A stretch of 64,000 bases of DNA. Source: Casuarina equisetifolia. Taxonomy: Eukaryota > Streptophyta > Magnoliopsida > Fagales > Casuarinaceae. Made by a program: the position numbers and the translations under genes. The stretch spans positions 25,505,258-25,569,257 of the forward strand of contig CM052354.1 in the NCBI GenBank assembly GCA_028551475.1, in the 5' to 3' direction. Under the pieces are notes generated by a model. The model made no database searches. It was not told the DNA's origin and worked only from the letters and a program-made list of their open reading frames with translations. Of the stretch, positions 1 through 10,525 are shown piece by piece; position 1 is the first letter of the stretch; each line of letters opens with the position of its first letter.

Positions 1-844
1 CTTAGGTTTAACGTACTTTACCTCCCTTAAAGTAAATAAAAAATAAAAAACTTCTTTTCTTCTAATCATTTTCTACAAAAGTAGAAATTTTGAACAAAAA
101 TTACAAACAATCCATATATTTTTGTTCTCCAAAGAGAAATTAAGTAACCAAAACAGCATTCTTACTTCCTTTGTTATATTTATTAATAAGAGATCTAATG
201 AAAAACAAGTGGATGAACAAAATTTCATGTACACTATCTTCTTATTGAGAACTAGGAATGTCAGGGTTGTAAAACTCAACTTTGCCGAGTTTTCATTTTA
301 TAGAATGAATAATCAAAATCCAAATGAGATTTCAATTTAGTCTAGTTGAACTAAAGCAATGGGTGTAGTAATTGATGCTTCGGCGTCGCATCACTCAGTC
401 CTTTCTGATTAAACAGGATGGGATCCCAGAAGCCGCGTGGGCCGGTTTTACTTGTGTAGGAGGAAATTACCAACGTTGCTGTAGCCGAAAGCTATCGGGA
501 AATATCGTCTTGCAGACTACTTTTTCAAGCGCTCTCTTCCTGCCACTGAACCGACGAGTCAGAGAACAGTCGTTTCTGCTTTTGAGAAAGCATCCTGGAA
601 ATTTGGTCCTGCAAACCACTTTTACGGGTCTCAAACAGCACCATAATTGCTACCCAATGCCGTCCGGGAAACTTTAGCCTTGCTACCAAACAAGCTTCTG
701 AACTTCCATTGCCGTCCGTCAGCACAAATAGCCACTTTATATAACATTTCCTGTTGTTAATCCTCATTTACCTACACAGAAACCGCAGAATTGCGCAACT
801 CCACTTGCTAAATCCTGCTAGTGAACCGAGCTTCTGAATCTTCC
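1..844. other. Upstream region of the TIR-NB-LRR pseudogene
   Basis: No recognisable gene. Open frames here (for example 372-677) have no family resemblance and no splice context. The first 360 bases are AT-rich. From about 370 to 820 the sequence is more balanced and probably holds the promoter and 5' leader of the TIR gene that starts at 845. I could not place a TATA box or start site with confidence. Confidence 0.5.
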
Positions 845-1326
845 ATGGCGTCTGGGAGCAGTCAAGCAGCTCATTTAACTCCAGCACCTCTACGAAAACA
901 CGATGTCTTTCTTAGTTTTTATGGTAATGACACCCGCAAAGGCTTTTCAGATCATTTGTATGAGGCTTTGAAAGATAAAGATATTTTTGTTTATAGAGAC
1001 GATGAAGAATTGAAACGTGGAGAAAATATTTCTGCACTTTTGAAGGCAATACAAGATTCTGAATATGCGGTTGTTGTAATTTCTGAGAATTATGCTTTCT
1101 CTAAATGGTGTTTGAAAGAGTTAACTGAGATGGTGAAATGCAAGACAAAATACCGCTTGATGATTTTGCCTGTTTTCTATCATGTGAATCCTTCTAACGT
1201 ACGAAATCAAAAGGAGAGTTTTGCAGAGGGCTTAGCTATGCATGTAAAAGAATCTGAGGAAGACAAAATGAAGTGGAGTGCTTTGAAGGCAGTTAGTAAC
1301 ATCGCTGGATGGCATGTACACAATAG
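845..1326 (+). pseudogene. TNL exon 1: TIR domain
   Basis: The exon is open and encodes about 160 residues. The TIR domain starts near residue 18 with KHDVFLSF. The usual SFRGEDTR box is altered to SFYGNDTR. The BB-loop region (DDEELKRGENI, residues 52-62) is well kept. The WCLKEL motif keeps the glutamate (about residue 92) that is the NADase catalytic residue in characterised plant TIRs. The exon ends in AG before a GTATCA donor at 1327. It joins exon 2 at 1467 to give an in-frame serine codon, so this first splice still looks usable. Coding capacity of this exon alone is undamaged. Confidence 0.85.
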
Positions 1327-1419
1327 GTATCATTATTTTAATTTTCTATGCTAAACTTCATACTCCTAGCTTAGTATAAATTTTCCTTAACTTTTGCTTT
1401 ATTTGAACATTAATTCTAA

Positions 1420-1420
<1 letters not shown>

Positions 1421-1461
<41 letters not shown>
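1421..1461 (+). repeat. ATT trinucleotide microsatellite in TNL intron 1
   Basis: About 13 uninterrupted ATT/TTA units end five bases before the acceptor AG at 1465-1466. The tract takes the place of the usual polypyrimidine stretch, so its length could influence splicing. It is a likely length polymorphism. Confidence 0.95.
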
Positions 1462-1466
1462 TACAG

Positions 1467-2556
1467 CTATGAATCAACAATTGTTCAAGAAATATGTAGA
1501 GAGATATTTGTTGGATTAAATCGTCACTTGTCAAATAATTTTAAGAATATTGTGGGAATAGAATCTCAAGTAAAAGAAATGATGACCTTACTACATGCAA
1601 GAGCTAATGATGTTCACTTTATAGGAATATGTGGTATGAGAGGTATTGGTAAAACAACTTTAGCACAAGTCATTTTTGATAATATTTCTTCTGAATTTGA
1701 AGCCACTTGTTCTGTTGAGGATGTTAGAGAAAAGCACGAAAAGAATGATATAGTTCATCTACAAAAACAAATTATTGATGAAATTCTTGGTGACAAAGTT
1801 AGAAGAATATGGAATAGTTTTGGTAGAACTAGATTGATAGCAAATAGATTGAAAAAAAAAAAGATTTTTCTTGTTCTTGACAATGTTGATGAAGCATCAC
1901 AGATAGAAACATTGACAGGAAGTCCTAATTGGTTTGCACAAGAAAGTAGAGTCCTTTTGACAAGTAGGGACAAACAATCATTAGAGGGATTTGTGGATGA
2001 GATTTATGAAGTTTAGGGATTGAGTGATAATGATGCTTTATGGCTTTTTTGTTTGAAAGCCTTCAAAAAGAATGATCCCATAGAGAATTTTGAAACTTTG
2101 TCAAGAGAATTTGTACATTATGCTCAAGGCCTCTCATTAGCTCTAAAAGTCTTTGGTTCCCTTTTATTAAAAAATGAATTACCTATATGGGAGAGTACTT
2201 TAAAACAATTGAAAGAATAGCCAAATATGAAAATTTTGGATAAACTTAAAATAAGTTTTGATGCTCTATAAACTCCCAACAAGAGTTATTTTTAGAAATT
2301 GCATGTTTCTTCAACAGAAAGCCAATAGATGATAATGTCATGCAATATTTAGTAAGTGTTGGCTATCATCCAAAATCAAATATTGAAGTTCTTAAAGATA
2401 AATCTCTCATAAATGCTCTTATGGAATATTTAAGATGCACAATTTGTTACAAGATATGGGTCGTCAAGTAGCTTGTGAAAAGTCTTGGAAAAATCCTGGT
2501 GAACGCAATAGACTGTAGTGTAGTGAAGATATCATTCAAGTATTAAAAAATAAAAC
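1467..2556 (+). pseudogene. TNL exon 2: NB-ARC domain, interrupted
   Basis: The exon begins after TTACAG at 1466 and is open until TAG at 2014-2016. The P-loop GMRGIGKTTLA (about 1636-1668) and kinase-2 FLVLDNVDEA (about 1867-1896) are intact. An RNBS-B-like LLTSRD is also present. After the stop, homology continues in the same frame to a second TAG at 2218-2220. It then continues through further frame changes (FLEIACFF-type segment near 2285, MHNLLQDMG near 2432) to an exon end near 2556, where ATAAGT stands in place of a GTAAGT donor. The pattern is gradual decay of a once complete NB-ARC/ARC2 region, not an annotation error. Confidence 0.85.
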
Positions 2557-2659
2557 TATAAGTATATTAATATAGAGGTGAACATTAAAAATGATAATTG
2601 ATATCTATTTTTTCTTACTCTTTGTTCAAAATTTTAATCATCTAAATTTTATTTTTCTT

Positions 2660-3730
2660 AGTTTGTAGGGAACTGATGCAATTGAAGGGATTTTCTTAAA
2701 ATTACCTTTATCAAAATCAATGAAACTAAGTTTTGAAGGATTCTAAAAAATGAAAAGGTTGAAATTGCTTGTGATTCGTCCCATATATTCTTATCATCAA
2801 TGTGATGAATGTGGTTACGAATACAATCATGAAGCTTTTGAACATATAAGGACAGTGGAGTGGTTTGGCAATATTTCAAAATTTATGTTAAGTAATGAGT
2901 TATGTATTTTGGAATGGTGAGGATATCTTCTAGAATGCTTGCCAACTAATTTTGAACCTACTAATTTTATTAAACTCAAAATGCCTATGAGCAACATCAA
3001 ACAATTGTGGAATGGAAAAAAGGTAAGAATTTAGCTTTTACAAGTTTATTTTATTTATCTTGTTATTTTATCTTATTTAGTTTGCTAACAATTTGTTAAT
3101 ATATTATAGGATTTTGAGAAATTCAAATACATCAATTTGAGTGACTCGTAAAATTTGGTTGAAATGCCAGACTTTAGTCAAGTTTCAAACCTTGAAAAAC
3201 TTAATATAAAAGGAATTGGAGTAAGACAATTATTAACCATTGTGCTTCTAGAAAAACTCAATGACTTAAATGTTGGTGGTAGTTTTTCAAAGCCTATAAG
3301 TCTTGCACTCCATGGTTTGTCCTTAAATTTGAAATCTTTCGGCAAATTAAATTTGAGTTATTGTAATTTAACAGATGAAACTTTACCTAATGATCTTGGT
3401 TGTTTATCCTCACTTAGGGATTTGGATCTATCCGGAAACAAATTCACTAGAATAGATCGTGTCTCTAAACTTTCAAACCTTAGAGAGCTTTTTTTGTCCA
3501 ATTGTGAAAAGCTTAAAGCATTACCACTAAAGTTCTCATCCCGCTTGTCCGAAATCGATCCACGAAATTGTCCATCGTTGACTACAATTTCTGACCCAAG
3601 GGATACATTAACTTCAAGTGAAGCGTTGGTGGCCAGTAACATGACCTTTCAAGCCATTTATTTTGGTTACGACGGCCAACGCTACTATTCCCCACATTTG
3701 GGTCAATCGTATATGGAGAATTCGTTTGCA
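2660..3730 (+). pseudogene. TNL leucine-rich-repeat exons, degenerate
   Basis: An exon starts near 2668 after TTTGTAG with the GTDAIEGI signature that opens the first LRR exon of many TNLs. It runs to about 3022 (IKQLWNGKK, then GTAAGA). The next exon starts near 3111 (DFEKFKYINLSDS) and contains LRRs such as CLSSLRDLDLSGN and LSNLRELFLSNC. Stops break the frame near 2743, near 2916 and at 3148-3150. From 3155 to about 3730 the frame is open and reaches the start of the post-LRR domain (NCPSLTT). Confidence 0.8.
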
Positions 3731-4660
3731 GTGAGTCTTTTACTAATTAAATACAAATTTACTGTTGCTATACTGCTTAAAAGAATCATGATTCATGTCT
3801 TTCTTTTCATGGTTGAAAAATTTTGTAGGAGAGACAGATTGATGTGGGGACCTTCTTTTACTCAACAGTAACATGGGGCCCGACGCTGACATCTAATATG
3901 CCGGGATGGTTCACCAGTTTACCTGACATATCTGGAATGTTCCAACGTCAATTTGAAGTGAAATGCATGGACTCACCTGAGACTACGGACACAAATTTGT
4001 ACTATTCGCCTGGTAGTGACGAGACCATCTGTAGTTGGGGATATGCGCTATTCATTGTTTAATGAAGTTCCGGAACATGATAGCTGTCAGATGAGGGGAG
4101 AAATACATGAGGGTGATGAGAATGGGAATTTTAGTTCTACAATATTCCCCATCTTTCTTTGCGAATTGGAAGTCCATAATATAAATGATCGAAAAGTTCC
4201 CATGGACTGGAATACCCAACGGAAGTATATGGGATACAATCCCGAGGTCTATAGGAGGCGTCGCGCGGAGGAGTGGAGGAGTTTTGAGAAAGTTCCCAGG
4301 GAGTATGATAGGACTTTTGGAAAGGTTCCTATAGCCTTTCATGTCCCTAATATTCCATCCGTTGGGAGAAATGGAGTCTGGGTATTTATAGGTGCCGAAT
4401 GCTTTAACGAGGCTGGTTTAGTAAGGTGTGAGGATCTTGGGTTATGTTCAATTTCATTAAGTAGCCTAAACGTGGAGGTGAAAGAGTGTGGGGGCCGTCT
4501 TGTTCTTAAGAACGACCTTTCAGAGTGTTATGAAATTATCAAAAGCATTTCTCCACATGATTTGGATCCAGAGACTCTTCGGGAAGCCTTTAATAATCAA
4601 TGCTCGGAAAACGATGTGCTTTGCATCTCCGGCACCAGGATAATTGGGAAGAGAGGAAAA
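3565..4660 (+). pseudogene. TNL post-LRR (C-JID-like) unit, copy A
   Basis: Copy A of a tandemly duplicated C-terminal unit. Landmarks are NCPSLTT near 3565, TVTWGPTLTS near 3866, SWGYALFIV near 4034 and the conserved core PSVGRNGVWVFI near 4355. The order (WGYA..., GEIHE, KVPI.F.VP, VKECGGRLV) fits the C-terminal jelly-roll/Ig-like domain that follows the LRR in many dicot TNLs. A probable short intron lies at 3731-3828 (GTGAGT to TTGTAG). A one-base insertion relative to copy B after the WGYALFIV segment (about 4055) shifts the frame. It ends in a Lys/Glu-rich stretch near 4660. Confidence 0.75.
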
Positions 4661-5213
4661 AAAGAAAAGAGGGAAAAAAATTGTCCCTCGTTGACTTCAA
4701 GTGAAATTTTAATGGCCAGGACATATCAGAGTTTGAAGCCTTTTATTTTGGTGACAGCAAACGTTACAGTACCTACCATTTGGCTTAATCAATTATAAAT
4801 GATCTGCAGGAGGAAAGTCTTTATCGTCGTTATGAATGGGATGATCAACAGCCGAGACATTTTGCAACAGTAACGTGGGGCCCTACAGTGACATCTGATG
4901 TCCTGGAATGGTTCTCCTGTTTACCTAACATCTCTGGAATCTTCCAACGTCGTTTTGAAGCTGAAGGCCTACTTGGTGATCTTTCTCTTCCATGTGAACT
5001 AGAAAGATTGTTTTATCCTACAACATAAGAATTTTGGATTTATAAAGAAATGCCCCTCATGGTCAATAGTTGGGGATATGCGCTATTCATTGTTTATAAA
5101 ATCTTCGAATCTGATAGCTGCCAAAGGAAAGGAGAAATACATGAGGTTGAGGTTAAGGTTGATGAGCATGGGAATTCTAGTTCTACAATATTTCCCAAGT
5201 TTGTTTGCAAATT

Positions 5214-5418
5214 TCTAAGAAAAGGAGATAATGGATCGAGTGAGTTGAATTCTTTTTATTGTTATGTTACCAATTACAAAGGTAATGATGTACATATATA
5301 GGGACGTAGCACAATCTAGGAAAGGAAACCTAATATATACAATAAATACAATAATATTGACCCTTAGTCATAGGCATCAATATGGCAAGTAATTAGGTGA
5401 GGCAGCTGGACATTAACA
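5214..5418 (-). repeat. 3' LTR of the copia element
   Basis: The LTR begins, on the minus strand, with TGTTAATG at 5418 directly after the purine tract GAGGGGGAG. It ends at the target-site duplication. The part at 5351-5418 matches 10,459-10,525 at all but three substitutions and one indel. Length is 205 bp, within the short range seen for copia LTRs. Some apparent coding sequence from 5050 to 5301 reads from the TNL into this LTR and is artefactual. Confidence 0.8.
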
Positions 5419-5469
5419 CTCCCCCTCAAGCCAGAGATTTGAACAAGTCAAATACTCCGAGCTTGGAGA

Positions 5470-6060
5470 GAAGATGTCAATGTTGTTTACTGTTGAGCGC
5501 CTTAGTAAGCAGATTAGTAGGTTGTTCTTTGGTTGGCACATGTCGTGTTGTGATGATCCTTTGTAGCATCTTTTCTCGTACGTAGTGACATTCGACTTCA
5601 ATATGCTTTATGCGTTCATGAAATATAGGATTGACCACTATCTTCTCTACAGCCTCATTATCACAATGTAGTAATGCTAGGCACTTCATGTGAAAACCAA
5701 AATCCTTAAGTAGTCCAATGATCCAAACTATTTCACAAGTGGTGAGTTGCATAGCTTTGTATTATGTTTCAACTGAGGATAGAGATACAATGGGTTGTTT
5801 CTTGGAGCACCATGAGATCAAGGAGTTTCCCAACATGATGCAGAAACCTGTGGTGGATCATCTCATCATAGGGCATATGCTATAGTCTGAGTCGCAATAC
5901 GCTCGTAGCTCAAAAGGTGAAGATGATGGGAACATGAGACCTAGGCTTGGACAACTCTTAAGATATTTAATTACCTTTAAAGCTGCTTCCATGTGGGATT
6001 GTTTCGGATCATGCATGAATTGACTAAGAAGTTATACCGGGAATGTGATCTCGGGCCTAG
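5470..6060 (-). pseudogene. Copia RNase H region
   Basis: The minus-strand open segment 5477-5752 resembles the C-terminal part of copia polyproteins, with a CDNEA-type motif, HERIKHIE and a CHYVREK-like run, followed by the TK(A)L terminus. The start of the domain lies in broken frames up to about 6060. It is not functional as it stands. Confidence 0.75.
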
Positions 6061-7250
6061 TTAGTGTCAAGTAGATCAGTCATCCAACCAATCGTTGGTA
6101 AATTGATGGATCATTGAGAGGAGGATCATTCTGTGGTTCATCGGATCTAACATCATATTCAATACTAGTGAATTTTTTGTTTTGCTCCCTAGGAATAAGT
6201 GAAGGTTTCGAACCTGCTAAACCGGCTTCAGAGATAAGTTCTAGAGCATATTTATGCTGACTTAATGAAATCCCATCTGGAGAACGAGCGATTCTGAGCC
6301 CTAAGAAGAATTTGGAGAGGCCAAGATCCTTCATGAAGAAGGTACCATGCAAATATTTCTTGAGGTCTGAAATGGTTTCTTAACTATTTCAAGTGATCAA
6401 TATGTCATCAACATAGATAAGTAATGTCACAAAAGAGTTACCTCTCTTCTTGGTGAATAATGAGTAATTGTGATAAGACTGGTTGAAACCATGTGTAATA
6501 AGGGCGCTAGTGAACTTGGCATTCCATTGTCGAGAAGCTTGCTTCAACCCATAAAGGAATTTTCACAATCGACATACACGATGCTCTTCTTGATTGGGAA
6601 ATCCGGGGGGAAGCTCCATGTAGACCTCTTCTGAAAGATCATTGTGGAGAAAAGCATTCTGAACATCCATATGATAAAGTGGCTAATGATGGATGGCAGC
6701 AATAGTGATGATGAGGCGAACAGTGACATGTTTGGCAGTGGGAGAGAAAGTGTCTTGCTGGTTAATTCCTTCATGTTGATTAAAGCCCTTTGCAACTAAA
6801 CAAGATTTGTAACATTCAATGGAACCATCAACACAATATTTCACCTTGTATACCCATTTACATCCAATAGGACGACAACCCGAGGGCGAAAGAACAATAT
6901 CCCAAGTATGGTTGGCCGTAAGGGCCTAAAGTTTAGTATCCATGGCTGCAATCCAATGGGGATTTTGGGCAGCTTCAAGATAGATGGTGGGTTCAATAAG
7001 GGCAGAGATAGAGACAATAAAGTGCTGGTGAGGTGGATGACATTAGTGTAAGGAGACATAGTAGGAAATGGGATATAGGGAATTGTTGGAAGAGGAGGGA
7101 AGGATGAGACATATGTAGTCAATGGTCCAAACGGGAGGACGGGAATTGCGGCTAGAACGACACAAGGAGGTGAGGTTAGGGTCATCAGAAGGGGTGAGGG
7201 TAGTGGCATCAAGAGGGGTGGGGGTAGTATTAGGATTAGGGGAAGATGTA
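6060..7250 (-). pseudogene. Copia reverse transcriptase region
   Basis: The YVDD catalytic motif is visible on the minus strand at about 6405-6416, followed a few codons on by a TGA. Typical copia RT landmarks upstream in element direction are a CKWVYK-like segment near 6845, VAKGF near 6790 and a DVQNAFLH segment near 6655. These fall in more than one frame with several stops. Part of the RT lies at 6080-6352 as an open segment (FFMKDLG...FFLGLRI). Confidence 0.8.
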
Positions 7251-7507
7251 GTGGGAGAGGAAGTCAAGACAGGTGCAGGTGGGTCAGACATAGGGCCAGA
7301 GATAGGGGTGGAGCAATAGGGGCAAGGAAAAAGTGTCGGGGTGGGAAAAATAGGAAGATCAACTGGTAGCAAGGAAGAAGTGTATGTATCAGGATCCGGC
7401 TTGTTTGGGGATGACGGGGTGGCCAAGCTGTCCGAGAAAAAAGAGGAAGAAAAAAGAAAAATTGTTTCTTGAAAAACAACATCACAACTGACAAAATATT
7501 TTTATGA

Positions 7508-8250
7508 TTAGGGATCATAGACAAGATAACCTTTTTGAGATGGAGGGTAACCCATGAAAGTGTATGGAGTAGCACGAGGACTAAATTTGTCACGAGGTCC
7601 TAAGGTGGTGGCATAACAACGGCAACCAAATACATGAAGATGGTCGAGAATGGGAGGTTTTCCAAATAAGATTTCAAAAGGGCTAAGGCCATGAAAAGGG
7701 GAAGAGGGAAGGCGATTGATTAAATATATGGCCGTGAGGATGCAATCACCCCGAGAGGAAGAAGGAATATGTGCTTGAAACATTAGAGCATGAGCAACAT
7801 CTAATAAATGACGATGTTTGCGTTCAACAACTCCATTTTGTTGGGGAGTGTGAACACACAAGGATTCATAGGAGATTCCCTTGGAGGAAAGAAAAGATCG
7901 ACATTCAGAGGAAAAAAAATTCAAAGCCATTGTCGGAGTGAATGCGGCGGATAGAGGCATTGAATTGGGTTTGAACCAAGGAGAGAAAATATTAAATTTT
8001 TGAAAAAACTTGACTTTTAAATTGAAGAAGAAATGTCCAAGTGGCACGGGAAAAATCGTCTACGATTGTGAGAAAATAACGAGCACCATGATGGGTGGGG
8101 GTGCGATAAGGATCCCAAACATCCATGTGAACAAGTTCGAAAAGAATTGAGTAAAAGTTTAATGAGTGGGAAAGGGGTGACGTGTTTGTTTAGCGAGGGG
8201 GCAAATGGGGCAAGAAAAGGAAGAAGGGCAAGAAATAGATTGACCAAAAA
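7508..8250 (-). pseudogene. Copia integrase core and C-terminal region
   Basis: The DDE integrase residues can be traced on the minus strand: the first Asp in TIVDDFSR near 8060, the second in HSDNGFEF near 7930, and the Glu in QQNGVVERKHR near 7825. They fall in two frames, so the gene is frame-shifted. The downstream YLINRLPSS and HVFGCRCY segments are normal for copia. The zinc-binding HHCC part begins near 8250. Confidence 0.8.
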
Positions 8251-8357
8251 AAGGAAAAGTTTTTAAGGAAAAATAACCAAAACGTTGATGTAAAAGATCA
8301 TAACTAATTTTATTAATAAAAATTGGATTACAATCTTGACGCTGTTGGGAAGTATAA

Positions 8358-8837
8358 TCAACGGATTAAAAGGAATTTAAATAATTGGAAAAAAACAGAA
8401 TGAAATTTTTTAGGAAAAGTAGAACAAAGATAGTAAAGTCCTCGATCAGCCTTGCCAAGCTCGATCAGAGCCCCAATCGTACGGTCCTGAAAAACATAGA
8501 AATCATCGAAAAAAATTACCACACAATTGTTATCACAAGTTAGTTTTTGAATGGATAATAAATTATGTTTAAAACAAAGAGCATATAAAATATTGGTAAG
8601 ATGTAAATTGGGATAAGGTTGACATTGACCAATGTGGGTGACTGGACTAAGTGAACGATTAGATAATGTGATGTGTATGGGTGCAGCACATGGTGAGAAA
8701 AAATCAAAAATTGATAAATTACAAATGATATGATCGCTAGTCCCATAGTTGATAATCCATAAAGACGAAATAGGAGAGGTGGATGAAGCCGTACCAGAGA
8801 ATGGGTCAGAATAGCCCATTTGGTTGATGAGAGTCAT
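8358..8837 (-). pseudogene. Copia protease and pre-integrase region, active site lost
   Basis: The open segment encodes the usual copia protease opening, but the active-site triad region reads NYGTSDH in place of the D-S/T-G-A motif. The catalytic aspartate is therefore replaced. This is followed by the LTNILYAL and NLLSIQKL landmarks before the pre-integrase zinc region. Loss of the catalytic residue means no polyprotein processing even if it were translated. Confidence 0.8.
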
Positions 8838-9029
8838 GAGTTTGTACTATTAGTTCGCATTGAGGTTGAGCCCAGTGGAACTGCCATAAATACTGCCTGG
8901 GCTGGGGGGATGATGGCCCAATATGCCTAAGCTAAGGGTAGGCATATAACCTGAAAAAAAAGATCCCTTAGTGAAGTCCATAGTTGGGGGACCATACTTA
9001 GGAGGCTAGTAGGGCCTAATAAGGAGATG

Positions 9030-10102
9030 GGCTAACTGATTAGAGGCAGCATGGTGGGCAGCGAGCCTCCTTTTAGGGGTTTGCACGGCTTGGGCCTATT
9101 TTTGGGTGGATAGCCCACCAGGGATAACAGGCCTCGCATAAATGGCTTGGGCACTTGAGTAAGTGTAAGTGGGCCGAGGCGTGAGGGAGGCCTGCTAGGT
9201 CGAATGCGGGTGAGTCCCGCGTGGTCCAATGGGTGAGGGGTCTGGGTCTGGATACCTACTCGGGTTAAGGAGGGCGGAGCTTGACCCGTCCGATGTGCGG
9301 CTGGAACAGTGAACCTGGAAGGCCCGATTGTCGCCGACGGAGGAGCTTCGGCCGTCACAGAGGGAATTTTGGTGGAGTTCCTATTTGGCAAGGCTGTAAA
9401 TCTTTTCCAAATTGGGAAGAACTTCATGGGATAGAATGTTGGAACGAAGATTATGGAATTCCTCTGGGAGAGCAAGGAGAAATTTGAGGGCTCGATCTTC
9501 TTCCTCGCATTAACGGACCATTTGGTGAAGCCGAGCACCACAAGAGCAGGTCAGAGGAGGTTGCTGCGCATCGAGATCATTCCAGAGTGACTTGAGGGGG
9601 AGAAAAAATGATGTAAGTTCTTCGACGAAGGCGTTGGGAAGGAGGCAGAGATCGTTAATTGCCTGCTTTAGAGAATATTTTTGGGTGCTGCTAATTTTGT
9701 CAAAGTTGTCGTTGAGGAGGGCCTAGATTTCAACCACCGTTGGGGCCATCGAAACCATGTGCTCCAACATTTGAGTAATCGAGTGGGTCAGCCAAGTCTT
9801 AATGGCAGCATGGCATTGGTCCCATCAAGCGACGACATCGTCATAGGGGCAGAGAAGTTTCCCAGTAGAAATCCCATCTTGTTGCAAGCAGTGAAGACGA
9901 TCCAGATTTGCTCTTTCCAGACGTTCCAATTTGCCTTGTCGGTGAGTTTCTGAGAAACAAGACAGGCCAGTTGTAGATCGGCGGCTGTGAGGTGGTAAGG
10001 GTCTTGAAGAGGAGAAACAGTGGTGGGAGAAGGGGCAGAATTTGTGTTTCTGGTGGGCGAATTGGTGTTTTTAGTGGTGAAATTAGGATTCACGGCAGCC
10101 AT
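9030..10102 (-). pseudogene. Copia gag region
   Basis: The ATG at 10,102 opens a 104-codon frame (to 9788). The gag signature continues in other frames to about 9380, including an LWNDLDAQQPP segment and a CSCGA segment near 9560. I did not find an intact CCHC zinc knuckle in the remaining 350 bases, which are GC-rich and encode a Pro/Arg-rich open frame. The gag reading frame is broken at least twice. Confidence 0.7.
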
Positions 10103-10458
10103 TGGAGATAAGGGGTGCGGTGGCTAGGGATTGGCTGCGGCAGCTAGGGTTTCAGGGTAATTTGGTAATTAGGAAATAAGGCAAAGGGTAAGAAGGGAAT
10201 CTAGGCTAGGGTTACGAGGGTAAGGATGGAAAAATTTTAAAAATGGCACGATGGTGAATAGATGAAAAATAAAGGGTAGGGATGGAAGAAAGGGAGAAAA
10301 AGTGGGGTGGATATGGGAAAAAGGAAAATGAAGAAAGGGAATAAAAAACACAACGGTGGTCATACGTAAAGAAAAAAAAACAACAAAGGCTCTAAACTCG
10401 ATCCCGAAGAGAATAGCAGCAGAAGCGAAAAAAAAATTGGTCTCAGGAATCGATTACG

Positions 10459-10525
10459 ATAATATTGACCTTTAATCATAGGCATCAATATGGCAAGTAA
10501 TTAGGTGGGGCAGCTGGAATTAACA
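10459..10525 (-). repeat. Truncated 5' LTR of the copia element
   Basis: Only the first 67 bases of the LTR in element direction are present, ending TTAACA at 10,525. Beyond 10,459 the sequence departs from the other LTR. No usual TGGTATCAGAGC-type primer-binding site is visible between the LTR remnant and gag. A deletion or recombination has removed the rest of this LTR and probably the primer-binding site. Confidence 0.75.

Larger units (their letters stand above)
5214..10525 (-). mobile_element. Ty1/copia LTR retrotransposon, degenerate, minus orientation
   Basis: About 5.3 kb. Order in element direction is gag, protease, integrase, reverse transcriptase, RNase H, which is the copia order. 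It interrupts the TNL between 5213 and 10,526. Its target-site duplication is AAATT (5209-5213) and GAATT (10,526-10,530). The one mismatch is a CpG transition, since copy A of the host unit reads GCGAATT. The low-coordinate LTR (3' LTR) is 5214-5418, preceded in element direction by a purine tract (5419-5428). The other LTR keeps only its first 67 bases. Stops and frame changes throughout make the copy non-autonomous. The low-side LTR end lacks a clean TG...CA pair, so that edge could be off by a few bases. Confidence 0.88.

Noticed and set aside
5248-5252. GAATT at 5248-5252 as the left target-site duplication of the copia element
   Set aside because: It matches exactly, but alignment to host copy A shows host homology stops at 5213, and this GAATT lies inside the LTR.
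5050-5301. 83-codon + strand frame reading from TNL copy B into the element
   Set aside because: Only the part up to 5213 is TNL; the remainder is LTR sequence, so the frame is chimeric.
7122-7319. + strand Gly/Arg/Val-rich frame
   Set aside because: Antisense of the Pro/Ser/Thr-rich linker between integrase and reverse transcriptase of the minus-strand copia element.
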